Of a DNA stretch of 64,000 nucleotides, positions 51,810 through 59,441 are shown one piece after another. A program made the position numbers and the translations under genes. Location of the stretch: positions 124,001 to 188,000 of the forward strand of contig JADCHX010000011.1 in NCBI GenBank assembly GCA_020248265.1, in the 5' to 3' direction. The notes under the pieces were generated by a model that made no database searches, was not told the DNA's origin, and saw nothing but the letters and a program-made list of their open reading frames with translations. Source of the stretch: Rhodocyclaceae bacterium. Its GTDB lineage: Bacteria > Pseudomonadota > Gammaproteobacteria > Burkholderiales > CAIKXV01. How positions within the stretch are numbered: position 1 is the stretch's first letter; every line of letters starts with the position of its first letter.

Positions 51810-52517
51810 TCACTCACGCGGGTTGGCGATCGTCGGCGACGGCTTGATCTTCACCGACGGCGGCGCGGGTTCCGGTTTCCTGGCAGCTGCCCCGGATGCT
51901 CCCTGCTCCGCATCCTCCTTCGGCTTGGGCTGGATCACCGCCCGGACGCGTCCTTCGGGATTGTTGCCGGTGGCGGCGCCCTTGCCGCCGCCGACCACGC
52001 GGAACACCTCGGTCTGCATCTCGTACACCATGTAGTCGCCGCGAACTTCATCTGCGCCGCGCAGCAGCCTCGCGCGGGTGAAGAACTGTACGGTCTCCTT
52101 GCGGCCATCGTACTCGAGACGGTCTGCCCAGCCTTCGACATACTCGTCGAGGCCGTCGCGTTTCTGCCTGAAGTAAGCCTGTGCCTTTGGCCCCGCGAAC
52201 GCGATGCCGTAGTTGAACCCCTGCTTGTCCTGGCGCACGATCACACGTTCTCCCCGGATGATCAGAGTGCCCTGCGTGATCTGTACATTGCCGGTGAAGA
52301 CGCTCTCCTGTTTCGCGTCGTCGACCTGCACGCGGTCGGCTTCGATGTTGATCGGCTTGTCGCGATCGCCCTTCTCGGCGGCCGCTGGCTGCACCGTCAG
52401 GCACAGCAGCAGTGCGAGCAGGACCGCGCCCGCACGGCGGCCAGCGGACGGGCAGGGGGACGGCGCGTGGATTGACTGCATGGACGGGGAACGGTGTTTC
52501 GGGAGCGGTGCGTGCAT
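51810..52517 (-). CDS. lptA: LPS transport periplasmic protein LptA
   Basis: The protein has 235 aa. A signal peptide ([22 protein letters not shown]) is followed by the OstA-like beta-jellyroll (about 55-170): [39 protein letters not shown]. The tail is Pro/Lys-rich. LptA bridges LptC and LptD across the periplasm. It begins at the TGATG junction with lptC; a second ATG 12 codons later would give a shorter signal region. Confidence 0.93.
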   Translation of the reverse strand: MHAPLPKHRSPSMQSIHAPSPCPSAGRRAGAVLLALLLCLTVQPAAAEKGDRDKPINIEADRVQVDDAKQESVFTGNVQITQGTLIIRGERVIVRQDKQGFNYGIAFAGPKAQAYFRQKRDGLDEYVEGWADRLEYDGRKETVQFFTRARLLRGADEVRGDYMVYEMQTEVFRVVGGGKGAATGNNPEGRVRAVIQPKPKEDAEQGASGAAARKPEPAPPSVKIKPSPTIANPRE

Positions 52518-53098
52518 CAGGGGCGGTTGTGCCGCGCCTGCCAGGTCGTGCGGACATCCCGCAGCAACTCCAGCTGCCGCGTGTTGTAATCGAATTCTAG
52601 GCCAACCGCATCGGTGCGGGACGTCGCATTCCGGATAACCACCGGGGCATCGGTTCGGGCGAAGTTCTTGTCCGGCGCGACCAGCAGGCTTTCGGTGAGC
52701 AGCACCAGTTCGCTCTGGTTGGCCACCGGCGCCCGGGTCAGGCGAACGTTTCCGGACAACTGGATCACCTGACCGTCGCCCGACATCTGCGCATGGTCGG
52801 ACTGGGCGGTGACCTCCAGCCCCTGGTCCGTGAAGTGGACCAGGCTCGGCTGTTCGAGATGGCTGGCGTTGTCGTCCAGGAAATGCGTCATGCGCCGCGC
52901 CCGCAGCGTGTGCCTCAGCAGCCCCTCGGGGCTGGTCTGGCTGGCGACGAAGTTTTCGACGATGAAGTCCGGGTCATGCCGGACCTCCGCGGACCGGGGA
53001 TTGGCCTGCTGCACCACTGCTTCGAGCCAGAAACTCAGCGCCGTGAGCAGTGCCACGACGAATACCGGGAAGGCAAGCGCCAGGCGATCGCTCAGCAT
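52517..53098 (-). CDS. lptC: LPS export protein LptC
   Basis: The protein has 193 aa. A single N-terminal span (LALAFPVFVVALLTALSFWLEAVV) anchors it in the inner membrane, and the periplasmic OstA-like domain follows (DFIVENFVASQTSPEGLLRHTLRARRMTHF ... GNVRLTRAPV). ATG 53098 overlaps the kdsC stop by 7 bases. It hands LPS from LptBFG to LptA. Confidence 0.92.
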   Translation of the reverse strand: MLSDRLALAFPVFVVALLTALSFWLEAVVQQANPRSAEVRHDPDFIVENFVASQTSPEGLLRHTLRARRMTHFLDDNASHLEQPSLVHFTDQGLEVTAQSDHAQMSGDGQVIQLSGNVRLTRAPVANQSELVLLTESLLVAPDKNFARTDAPVVIRNATSRTDAVGLEFDYNTRQLELLRDVRTTWQARHNRP

Positions 53099-53643
53099 CG
53101 TTCCGGCTCGTCGAGCAGGTCGTGCCGACCGATGCCATGCAGCAGCCGGTCGCACAGATCGCGCACCGCGCCACCCCCGCCCGGCAGCCTGGTCACCGCG
53201 TCCGCCTGCAGCTTCACCGTGGCTGGCGCATGCGGCACGGTGAACGCGATCGCGCACCGGCGCATCAGGGGCAGGTCTGCCAGGTCGTCGCCGATGCAGA
53301 GCACACGGTCGAAATCGATCGCCAGTTCATCCAGTATCGCCTGCAGGACCGGCAGTTTGTCGCCGATCCCCTGGTGCAGTCGGGTCACGCCGAGTTCGCG
53401 CGCGCGCGCCGCCACCACCGGCGAATTGCGCCCGGAGATCCAGGCCACTTCTACGCCCGCCTGTGCCATCTGCTTGATGCCATGGCCGTCGAGTACGTGG
53501 AAGGTCTTCGTCTCGACGCTCGCCGTGTCCTGCGCGGCGATGGCCAGCGTGCCGTCGGTAAGCACGCCATCCACGTCGAACACGGCTAGACGGATCTGCT
53601 TCCAGCGGTCCGCGAGCGGAACCTGCCGACCCGGTCGTTTCAC
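53092..53643 (-). CDS. kdsC: KDO 8-phosphate phosphatase KdsC
   Basis: The protein has 183 aa, HAD superfamily C0 type. Motif I is DVDGVLTDG, motif II is ISGRNSPVV, motif III includes GDKLPVL and motif IV is CIGDDLADLPLM. It removes the phosphate from KDO-8-phosphate in the LPS inner-core pathway. It overlaps kdsD by 4 bases (ATGA). Confidence 0.95.
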   Translation of the reverse strand: MKRPGRQVPLADRWKQIRLAVFDVDGVLTDGTLAIAAQDTASVETKTFHVLDGHGIKQMAQAGVEVAWISGRNSPVVAARARELGVTRLHQGIGDKLPVLQAILDELAIDFDRVLCIGDDLADLPLMRRCAIAFTVPHAPATVKLQADAVTRLPGGGGAVRDLCDRLLHGIGRHDLLDEPERC

Positions 53644-54695
53644 ACGACGCCCGCGGCGAACAGATCGTGCATGTTCAGTGCACCGACGACGCGGTTGTCG
53701 GTGTCTACCACCGGCAACTGGTTGATGCGGTGCTGCTCCATCAGGGCAACGCCTTCGACCGCGAGCGCCTGCGCGCCGATCGAGCGCGGCGTCCGGCTCA
53801 TCACGCCGTCGATAGTGACGCTTCGAAGGTCGGAGACGCTGTCGATCAGGCGCCGCAGGTCGCCGTCGGTGAACACGCCCAGCAGCTTGCGCCCTTCATC
53901 GACGACGAGCGCGAACCCCATGCCCTTGCGGCTGATTTCGACGATCACCGCCGACAGCGTCGCCGTCGGCGCGACCAGCGGCAGCGCCTCCCCGGTACGC
54001 ATCACGTCGGCGACATGCGTGAGCAGGCGCAGCCCCAGTTTGCCGCCTGGATGCGAACGCGCGAAATCGTCGGGGCCGAAACCGCGTGCATCGAGCAGCG
54101 CAACGGCCAGCGCATCGCCGAAGGCCAGCGCGGCTGTGGTGCTGGCTGTCGGCGCAAGCCCGAGCGGACAGGCCTCTTCCGCGACACTGGCGTCGAGCAA
54201 TGCATCGGCCTCCCGCGCCAGTGCCGAGCGCGGGTTGCCGGTGATCACGATCAGGCGCGCGCCCTGCCGCCGGATGACCGGTACGATGCGCAGCAGTTCT
54301 TCGGTCTCTCCCGAGTAGGACAACGCGACCAGCACGTCGTCGCGGGTGATCATGCCGAGGTCGCCGTGCATGGCTTCGGCCGGGTGCACGAAGAATGCGG
54401 GTGTGCCGGTGCTCGCCATCGTCGACGCGATCTTGCGCGCTATATGGCCGGACTTGCCGATGCCGCTGACCACCACGCGGCCCCGGCATGCGAGCACGAT
54501 GTCGAGCGCGTGCAGGAAGCCGTCGTCGATCCGGGAGGCCAGCGCTGCTACTGCGGCCGACTCGATCTCGAGCACCCGGCGCGCCAGCGCGAGGGCCTTC
54601 CCCGAGGCGCGCACGGAGCCGGCGGGCGTAGCGTGTGGAGAGGGGTCTGCGGGCATGGTGGCGTGGGCTGCGGTGGAAGCGGCGGTCGGATTCAT
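53640..54695 (-). CDS. kdsD: D-arabinose 5-phosphate isomerase KdsD
   Basis: The protein has 351 aa. An SIS domain (about 60-185) shows VVVSGIGKSGHIARKIASTMASTGTPAFFVHPAEAMHGDLGMI, with EACPLGLAPTASTTAALAFGDALA, and is followed by two CBS domains (about 225-275 and 295-348). It converts ribulose 5-phosphate to arabinose 5-phosphate, the KDO precursor. The first gene of the kdsD-kdsC-lptCAB set, divergent from the CPA2 antiporter with a 50-base gap. Confidence 0.95.
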   Translation of the reverse strand: MNPTAASTAAHATMPADPSPHATPAGSVRASGKALALARRVLEIESAAVAALASRIDDGFLHALDIVLACRGRVVVSGIGKSGHIARKIASTMASTGTPAFFVHPAEAMHGDLGMITRDDVLVALSYSGETEELLRIVPVIRRQGARLIVITGNPRSALAREADALLDASVAEEACPLGLAPTASTTAALAFGDALAVALLDARGFGPDDFARSHPGGKLGLRLLTHVADVMRTGEALPLVAPTATLSAVIVEISRKGMGFALVVDEGRKLLGVFTDGDLRRLIDSVSDLRSVTIDGVMSRTPRSIGAQALAVEGVALMEQHRINQLPVVDTDNRVVGALNMHDLFAAGVV

Positions 54696-54745
54696 CAGCG
54701 CCGAATGTTACCATCGAGCGACACACGGCCGGCCCGCGCAGTCGC

Positions 54746-56731
54746 ATGGACAGTACCCTCCGTTTCGTTCTGACCCTGCTCGCTGCCGCTGTCGTGGTGG
54801 TGGTGGTCTGCCGCTCGATCAAGCTGCCGCCGCTGCTCGGTTATCTGATCGTCGGCATCGCAGTCGGGCCGAACGCGCTTGGCCTGGTGCCCGAGTCCGA
54901 CGGCGTTGCCCATCTCGCCGAGTTCGGCATCGTGTTCCTGATGTTCACCATCGGCCTCGAGTTCAGCCTGCCGCGGCTGATCGCGATGCGCGGACTCGTC
55001 GTCGGGCTGGGCGGTGCACAGGTCGTGTTCACCCTGCTGGTCACCAGTGCGATCGCGGCCGGCGTCGGACTGCTGACCGGAGGCGCGATGAGCTGGCAGG
55101 CTGCGATCGTGCTGGGCTGTGCGCTGTCGATGTCCTCGACGGCCATCCTGGCCAAGTCGCTGTCCGAGCGCCTCGAGCTCAATTCGGAGCACGGACGCCG
55201 GATCATCGGCGTGCTTCTGTTCCAGGACCTGGCCGTGGTGCCGATGCTTGTGGTGATCCCGGCGCTGGCGGCACCCGCGGGCGACCTGCCGGCCAGCCTC
55301 GCGCTGGCGCTGGCCAAGGTCACGGTCACCCTGGTGCTCCTGCTCAAGCTGGGGCAGCCGCTGATGCGCCGCTGGTTCCACCTCGTCGCGCGGCAGAAAT
55401 CGTCGGAACTGTTCGTGCTGAACGTGCTGCTGATCACGCTCGGCCTGGCCTACCTCACCGCGAGCATGGGTCTGTCGCTCGCCCTCGGCGCGTTCGTGGC
55501 CGGCGTGCTGATCTCCGAGACCGAGTACCGCTTCCAGGTCGAGGAGGACATCAAGCCGTTCCGGGACATCCTGCTCGGGCTGTTCTTCATCACCGTCGGC
55601 ATGCTGGTCGACCTCGCGTGGATCGCGCAGCATCTGCTGCTCGTCACCGGCGTGCTGGTGGCGATACTCGCCGTCAAGGCGCTCGTGCTGCTCGGCGTGA
55701 TGGCGGCCACGCGCACCGATTCCGGCGTGTCGCTGCGGGTCGCCCTCACGCTGGCGCCTGCCGGGGAGTTCGGGTTCGTGCTGCTCACGCTCGCGCGCGG
55801 GCAGGGTACTCTGGAGCCGGAGGTGATGCAGGCGGTGCTGGCCGCGATGGTCCTGTCGATGATCGCCGCGCCGTTCATCGTCGAGCACAGTGAGCATCTG
55901 GTGCGTCGCTGGCGCGGCTCCGACTGGATGAGCCGTGCGATGCAGCTCACGCAGATCGCTTCGCAGACGATCGTTGCCGACCGCCATGTGATCATCTGCG
56001 GCTACGGCCGCAGCGGGCAGAACCTGGCGAGGCTGCTCGAGGCCGAGCAGGTGCCGTTCTTCGCGCTCGACCTCGATCCGGTGCGGGTCCGCGAGGCGGC
56101 GGCAGCCGGCGAACATGTCGTGTTCGGCGACGCCGCGCGGCGCGAGGTCCTGCAGGCTGCCGGCCTGGCGCGCGCACGGGCACTGGTGATCAGCTATGCC
56201 GACGTGCACTCGGCATTGCGCATTCTCGAGGTGGTGCATGAACTGCGTCCCGGGCTGCCGGTGATCGTCCGCACCGTCGACGACACCGATATCGATCGTC
56301 TGAAGGCCGCCGGGGCGGCCGAGGTCGTGGCCGAGATCATGGAAGGCAGCCTGATGCTGGCCTCGCACGCGCTGATGGTGCTGGGCGTGCCGCTCAATCG
56401 CGTGCTCCGGCGCATCCGCAGCGCGCGCGAAGAGCGCTACGGCCTGTTCCGCGGCTTCTTCCATGGCGCCAGCGACCAGCCTGGCGAGGGTACGGACGAT
56501 GTGTTCCTGCATTCGGTCGCGCTCGTGCGCGGCTCTCGTGCCATCGGCCACCGCCTGGGCGACCTCGGGCTGGAGGCGCTGCTGGCCGAGGTCAGCGCGA
56601 TCCGTCGGCGCGGCGAGCGAGAATTGCATCCGGCACTCGACACCGAGCTGCGCGAGGGTGACATCATCGTGCTGCGCGGAAACGCCGCAGCGGTGGCCGC
56701 CGCGGAAATCCGGCTGGTGCAGGGCGTCTGA
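54746..56731 (+). CDS. CPA2 family monovalent cation:proton antiporter (KefB/YbaL-like)
   Basis: The protein has 661 aa. The antiporter domain (about 5-385) holds 12-13 spans, with LGYLIVGIAVGPNALGLV, FLMFTIGLEFSLPRL, and FQDLAVVPMLVVIPALAAP. The RCK_N domain (about 414-530) begins HVIICGYGRSGQNLARLLE with a Rossmann motif, so NAD(H) or nucleotide control is likely. A C-terminal TrkA_C domain (about 580-661) closes it. It is probably a K+/H+ antiporter; in betaproteobacteria this gene often sits next to kdsD. I chose ATG 54746 for the family-like start. Confidence 0.92.
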   Translation: MDSTLRFVLTLLAAAVVVVVVCRSIKLPPLLGYLIVGIAVGPNALGLVPESDGVAHLAEFGIVFLMFTIGLEFSLPRLIAMRGLVVGLGGAQVVFTLLVTSAIAAGVGLLTGGAMSWQAAIVLGCALSMSSTAILAKSLSERLELNSEHGRRIIGVLLFQDLAVVPMLVVIPALAAPAGDLPASLALALAKVTVTLVLLLKLGQPLMRRWFHLVARQKSSELFVLNVLLITLGLAYLTASMGLSLALGAFVAGVLISETEYRFQVEEDIKPFRDILLGLFFITVGMLVDLAWIAQHLLLVTGVLVAILAVKALVLLGVMAATRTDSGVSLRVALTLAPAGEFGFVLLTLARGQGTLEPEVMQAVLAAMVLSMIAAPFIVEHSEHLVRRWRGSDWMSRAMQLTQIASQTIVADRHVIICGYGRSGQNLARLLEAEQVPFFALDLDPVRVREAAAAGEHVVFGDAARREVLQAAGLARARALVISYADVHSALRILEVVHELRPGLPVIVRTVDDTDIDRLKAAGAAEVVAEIMEGSLMLASHALMVLGVPLNRVLRRIRSAREERYGLFRGFFHGASDQPGEGTDDVFLHSVALVRGSRAIGHRLGDLGLEALLAEVSAIRRRGERELHPALDTELREGDIIVLRGNAAAVAAAEIRLVQGV

Positions 56732-56761
56732 GGCGCCTGCTGCAACCTCGACCGGAATCGG

Positions 56762-57460
56762 TCAGAAGACGACGGCGCCGCCGCAGTTCGACTCTCCGTT
56801 CGTCGAGTTCCAGATGCCCGCGCCGGTCGTGTTCGCGCAGTTAGGCGCCGCAGCGGTGGCGCCAACCTGGGGCGCGGCGGCACCGTTGCCACGATACGTG
56901 GAGAACTGGAAAGACCCGGAGAATGGCCTGCCGTCGTCGATCTTGCGGTCGACCTCGGCGATGATCTCGACCGGGATCTGCGCGCCCGTCTTCAGGTTGT
57001 GGCGCTGGGCGCTGGTTGCCGACCCGTAGGCGCCATCGAACACCAGCTGGAGGAAGACGTTGTACGGGTTGTTGGGCGTGGTCGACAGCGACTCGGTCGT
57101 GTTGCAGTCGAATGTGCCGGTGATGAACCCCGCTTTCGACAGGTGTTCCCAGGCGAGTATCGACTCGAGCACCGGCGTCGCGTCGATCACGCCGTTGCCG
57201 TTGCCATTGCCGCCGCCGCACGTGGTTGTCATGTTGGCGATGTTCTGCGAGGCCTGGTTGTAGTCGCCGGGATACGCGCGGAAGCGATCCTGGAAGCCGA
57301 AGAAAGCCGCCTTGACGCCATCCTGCACGGAGATCAGGTTGCGCACACGGGCACTGGTGATCAGTTCCTGACCCTTCAGCACGCCGCCCAGCAGCAGGCC
57401 GATGATGACCAGCACGATCGCGATCTCGATCAGGGTGAAGCCACGTTGATGCGTGCGCAC
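56762..57460 (-). CDS. type IV pilin-like / prepilin-type protein
   Basis: The protein has 232 aa. A short basic leader ends in the prepilin peptidase motif RG|FTLIEIAIVLVIIGLLLGGVLKGQ, giving Phe at +1 and the conserved Glu at +5. The rest (about 45-232) is large and Asn/Gly/Thr-rich with Cys pairs. The start is GTG 57460 with AAAGGAAAAC upstream. It is a single-gene unit with a sigma-54 promoter, convergent with the antiporter. It may be a major or minor pilin or pseudopilin; a large 'DUF'-like C-terminal part distinguishes it from compact PilA. Confidence 0.88.
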   Translation of the reverse strand: MRTHQRGFTLIEIAIVLVIIGLLLGGVLKGQELITSARVRNLISVQDGVKAAFFGFQDRFRAYPGDYNQASQNIANMTTTCGGGNGNGNGVIDATPVLESILAWEHLSKAGFITGTFDCNTTESLSTTPNNPYNVFLQLVFDGAYGSATSAQRHNLKTGAQIPVEIIAEVDRKIDDGRPFSGSFQFSTYRGNGAAAPQVGATAAAPNCANTTGAGIWNSTNGESNCGGAVVF

Positions 57461-57507
57461 GAAAGTTTTCCTTTGCTGTCGCTGCTACCGGGGAGGCAGC
57501 ACTATCC

Positions 57508-57523
57508 TGCAAAAGCCATGCCG
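57508..57523 (-). promoter_or_regulatory. sigma-54 (-24/-12) promoter of the pilin-like gene
   Basis: On the minus strand CGGCATGGCTTTTGCA matches 10 of 12 fixed positions of TGGCACG-N4-TTGCW, with the invariant GG and GC at correct spacing. The predicted start lies near 57497, about 37 bases before the GTG start codon. Confidence 0.6.
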
Positions 57524-57673
57524 GAGAGGTGGTCCGGTGCCGTGGCAAACGAGATCTGCAGTTTCCGTGAAGTAAGGCCTGATGGCGCCGTGCGGAAGTC
57601 CTCATACCGCTGCGATACGTCAGGGAGGGATTCCGTCAGCGCGCGCAACTGCGTTAAGCCAGCGTCTCTGAAC

Positions 57674-57698
57674 GTCGAGATATCGACAGATGTGTCGA
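57674..57698. promoter_or_regulatory. overlapping dyads, possible enhancer-binding site
   Basis: GTCGA-GATA-TCGAC (57674-57687) overlaps TCGACA-GATG-TGTCGA (57683-57698), giving three half-sites of one type. They lie about 175-200 bases upstream of the sigma-54 start, where NtrC-family activators usually bind. They also lie just after the stop of the upstream gene. The rest of the gap 57461-57702 shows nothing more. Confidence 0.4.
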
Positions 57699-57702
57699 AG
57701 AG

Positions 57703-58440
57703 TCAGCGAGTCGTCGGGGGTTCGAGGCGTTCCAGCAGGAAGCGCAACTCCCTGGGGTCTGTCACCGAACCGGCCTGAAGCAGTCCGCCGAGCAGGATCT
57801 TCGCGGCCTCGATCTCTCCCGTGTCGGCCAGCAGCAGAACCGACATCTGCCTGGCCCAGCCAGGTACCGAAGGTCCGGTTGCTTGCTCGGTGATCGCCCG
57901 GGCATAGCGTATTGCCAGTGGCAGGTCGCCCAGCCGGTGACGGGCCACGATGGCTGCATGGGCGAGCCAGCGCCAGCGGCGGGACGGGTCGGCTGCGAAC
58001 CGCTCGTGGATGAACGCCAGCATCGCGCGCTGGCGGGTCGGATCCGGGACCGACGCATACACATGTGCCGCCAGCAGGAAGGGATACTGGCTGTCCGGAT
58101 CGAGGTCGGAGAGCATCGACAGCCAGCGCACGACCTTGCCGTAGTCGAGTTCGGCAAACGGGATGCTGATGCCGGGCTGGTTGTCGAACGACTGAAGATG
58201 CAGCGTGGCCAGTTGCGCGAGCGGCATGCGGTCGCCCAGCGCCGCCGCCCGCATCGTGGCCACCGAGGGAGGCTCCGCCAGGTCCACCGCGCGGGCCAGA
58301 GGGGCGGGCATGAGCGCATGGGTAGCCAACTGTGCGCAAAGCGCCAACGCCAGCGCCATCCGGACCGGCACCGGTACGGCCCGCCATGGGCGCTGCGCTT
58401 GATCGGGCGCAAGCTTGGATGGCCAGCGCAGCCTGTTCAC
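57703..58440 (-). CDS. membrane-associated helical-repeat protein of unknown function
   Basis: The protein has 245 aa and starts with GTG 58440, overlapping the ABC permease stop as GTGA. A hydrophobic segment near residues 20-40 (VRMALALALCAQLATHAL) may be a signal or anchor. After it come helical TPR-like repeats (about 60-240): SMLSDLDPDSQYPFLLAAHVYA, WLAHAAIVARHRLGDLPLAIRYARAI, SVLLLADTGEIEAAKILLGGLLQAG. It is coupled to the permease, so it probably serves the same unknown process. Confidence 0.75.
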   Translation of the reverse strand: MNRLRWPSKLAPDQAQRPWRAVPVPVRMALALALCAQLATHALMPAPLARAVDLAEPPSVATMRAAALGDRMPLAQLATLHLQSFDNQPGISIPFAELDYGKVVRWLSMLSDLDPDSQYPFLLAAHVYASVPDPTRQRAMLAFIHERFAADPSRRWRWLAHAAIVARHRLGDLPLAIRYARAITEQATGPSVPGWARQMSVLLLADTGEIEAAKILLGGLLQAGSVTDPRELRFLLERLEPPTTR

Positions 58441-59255
58441 AGGTCGCGCCGGTGGAAGTCGACGAGAGCCGCCGTCGAGAGAAGAGCGACGTACGCCGCG
58501 CACTGCAGTCCCATCAGCGCCAGTGCCGGGGCGGTTGGCGCCTGGTCGGCCAGCCAACTGCCCTGCGCGAAGCGTCCGAGCGCGGGCAGCAGCCATGCGA
58601 ATGCGCCGAGAGCGGACTCGGCGAGCGCGCGCCACGCGCCGGGGGCGATCAGCGGTGAAGACGACACGATAAGCAGCAGCGCGTCGATCGTCCGTGCGAG
58701 CAGGTAGAAGCCTGCGGTCAGCACGGCCGCGGCCGACACACTGCCCAGGCTGAGGGTGAAAAAGAGCGCGGCGGCAACGACGATCGCCAGCTCGAACGCC
58801 AGCGACAGGCACCATGCCGCAGCCGCGGCGGGCGATGCGATCGTCGCGAGCACGGGAAGGAGCAGCAGCGCCGAAGCGAGGGCGGGCAGCAGGAAACCGG
58901 CGAGCTTGCCTAGCACCCAGGTCGCGCGGTCGAGTTCCAGCCCGAGTGCGACCTCGAAACCGCGTTCGTTCATCTCGCGGGCGAGGCTTGCAATGACATA
59001 GACTGCGAGGATGAACACCCACGCGATGCGGACTCCGCCAGCGAGAAGTGCGGCCTGGAAGCGTGCGCCCTCGGTGAGCGCCAGCGAGGCAGCGAATGCG
59101 CTCGCGGCCAGCGCACAGCCGAGCGCCGCCAGCAGCAGCCATGGCAGCGGCGACCGACAGGCCTCCAGCAGGGTGAAGCGGACCACCGCGAGCAGTCGTC
59201 GGGCCTGCCTGGCGCCATGGCTGGCGATCAGTTCCGGACTACGCGGGACGGACAT
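58437..59255 (-). CDS. ABC-2-like multi-span membrane protein
   Basis: The protein has 272 aa with six to seven spans. It resembles ABC-2 permeases: LLAVVRFTLLEACRSPLPWLLLAALG at the N-terminus, then VFILAVYVIASLAREMNERGFEVALGLELDRATWVLGKLAGFLLPA, and a C-terminal FHRRDL. The N-terminal helix precedes a typical coupling region. No ATP-binding protein is adjacent, so the partner is elsewhere or missing. It is divergent from the histidine kinase gene; the 186-base gap between them shows no clear element. Confidence 0.78.
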   Translation of the reverse strand: MSVPRSPELIASHGARQARRLLAVVRFTLLEACRSPLPWLLLAALGCALAASAFAASLALTEGARFQAALLAGGVRIAWVFILAVYVIASLAREMNERGFEVALGLELDRATWVLGKLAGFLLPALASALLLLPVLATIASPAAAAAWCLSLAFELAIVVAAALFFTLSLGSVSAAAVLTAGFYLLARTIDALLLIVSSSPLIAPGAWRALAESALGAFAWLLPALGRFAQGSWLADQAPTAPALALMGLQCAAYVALLSTAALVDFHRRDL

Positions 59256-59441
59256 TCATGGGCTGCATGCAGGTGGCTCCGGATGGACTGCGTCGGCAGA
59301 CAGGCGGTCGCCCGCGCCGCGCGCTGCGACGGCTTCTAGCGTACCGCGATCGAAGCCTAGCCGCGCGCCCGGCGCCGCATCGGGTGCGCTGCCCGATGCC
59401 CGGGGCCTGCTGCCAGCGGCGCTCGCGCGCGGGAGAGGGCG

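Noticed and set aside
54695-56629. Long minus-strand open frame of 644 codons opposite the CPA2 antiporter
   Set aside because: Its translation is low-complexity, rich in Arg, His and Gln, and without any family motif. It is the antisense shadow of a GC-rich gene that has clear antiporter and RCK motifs.
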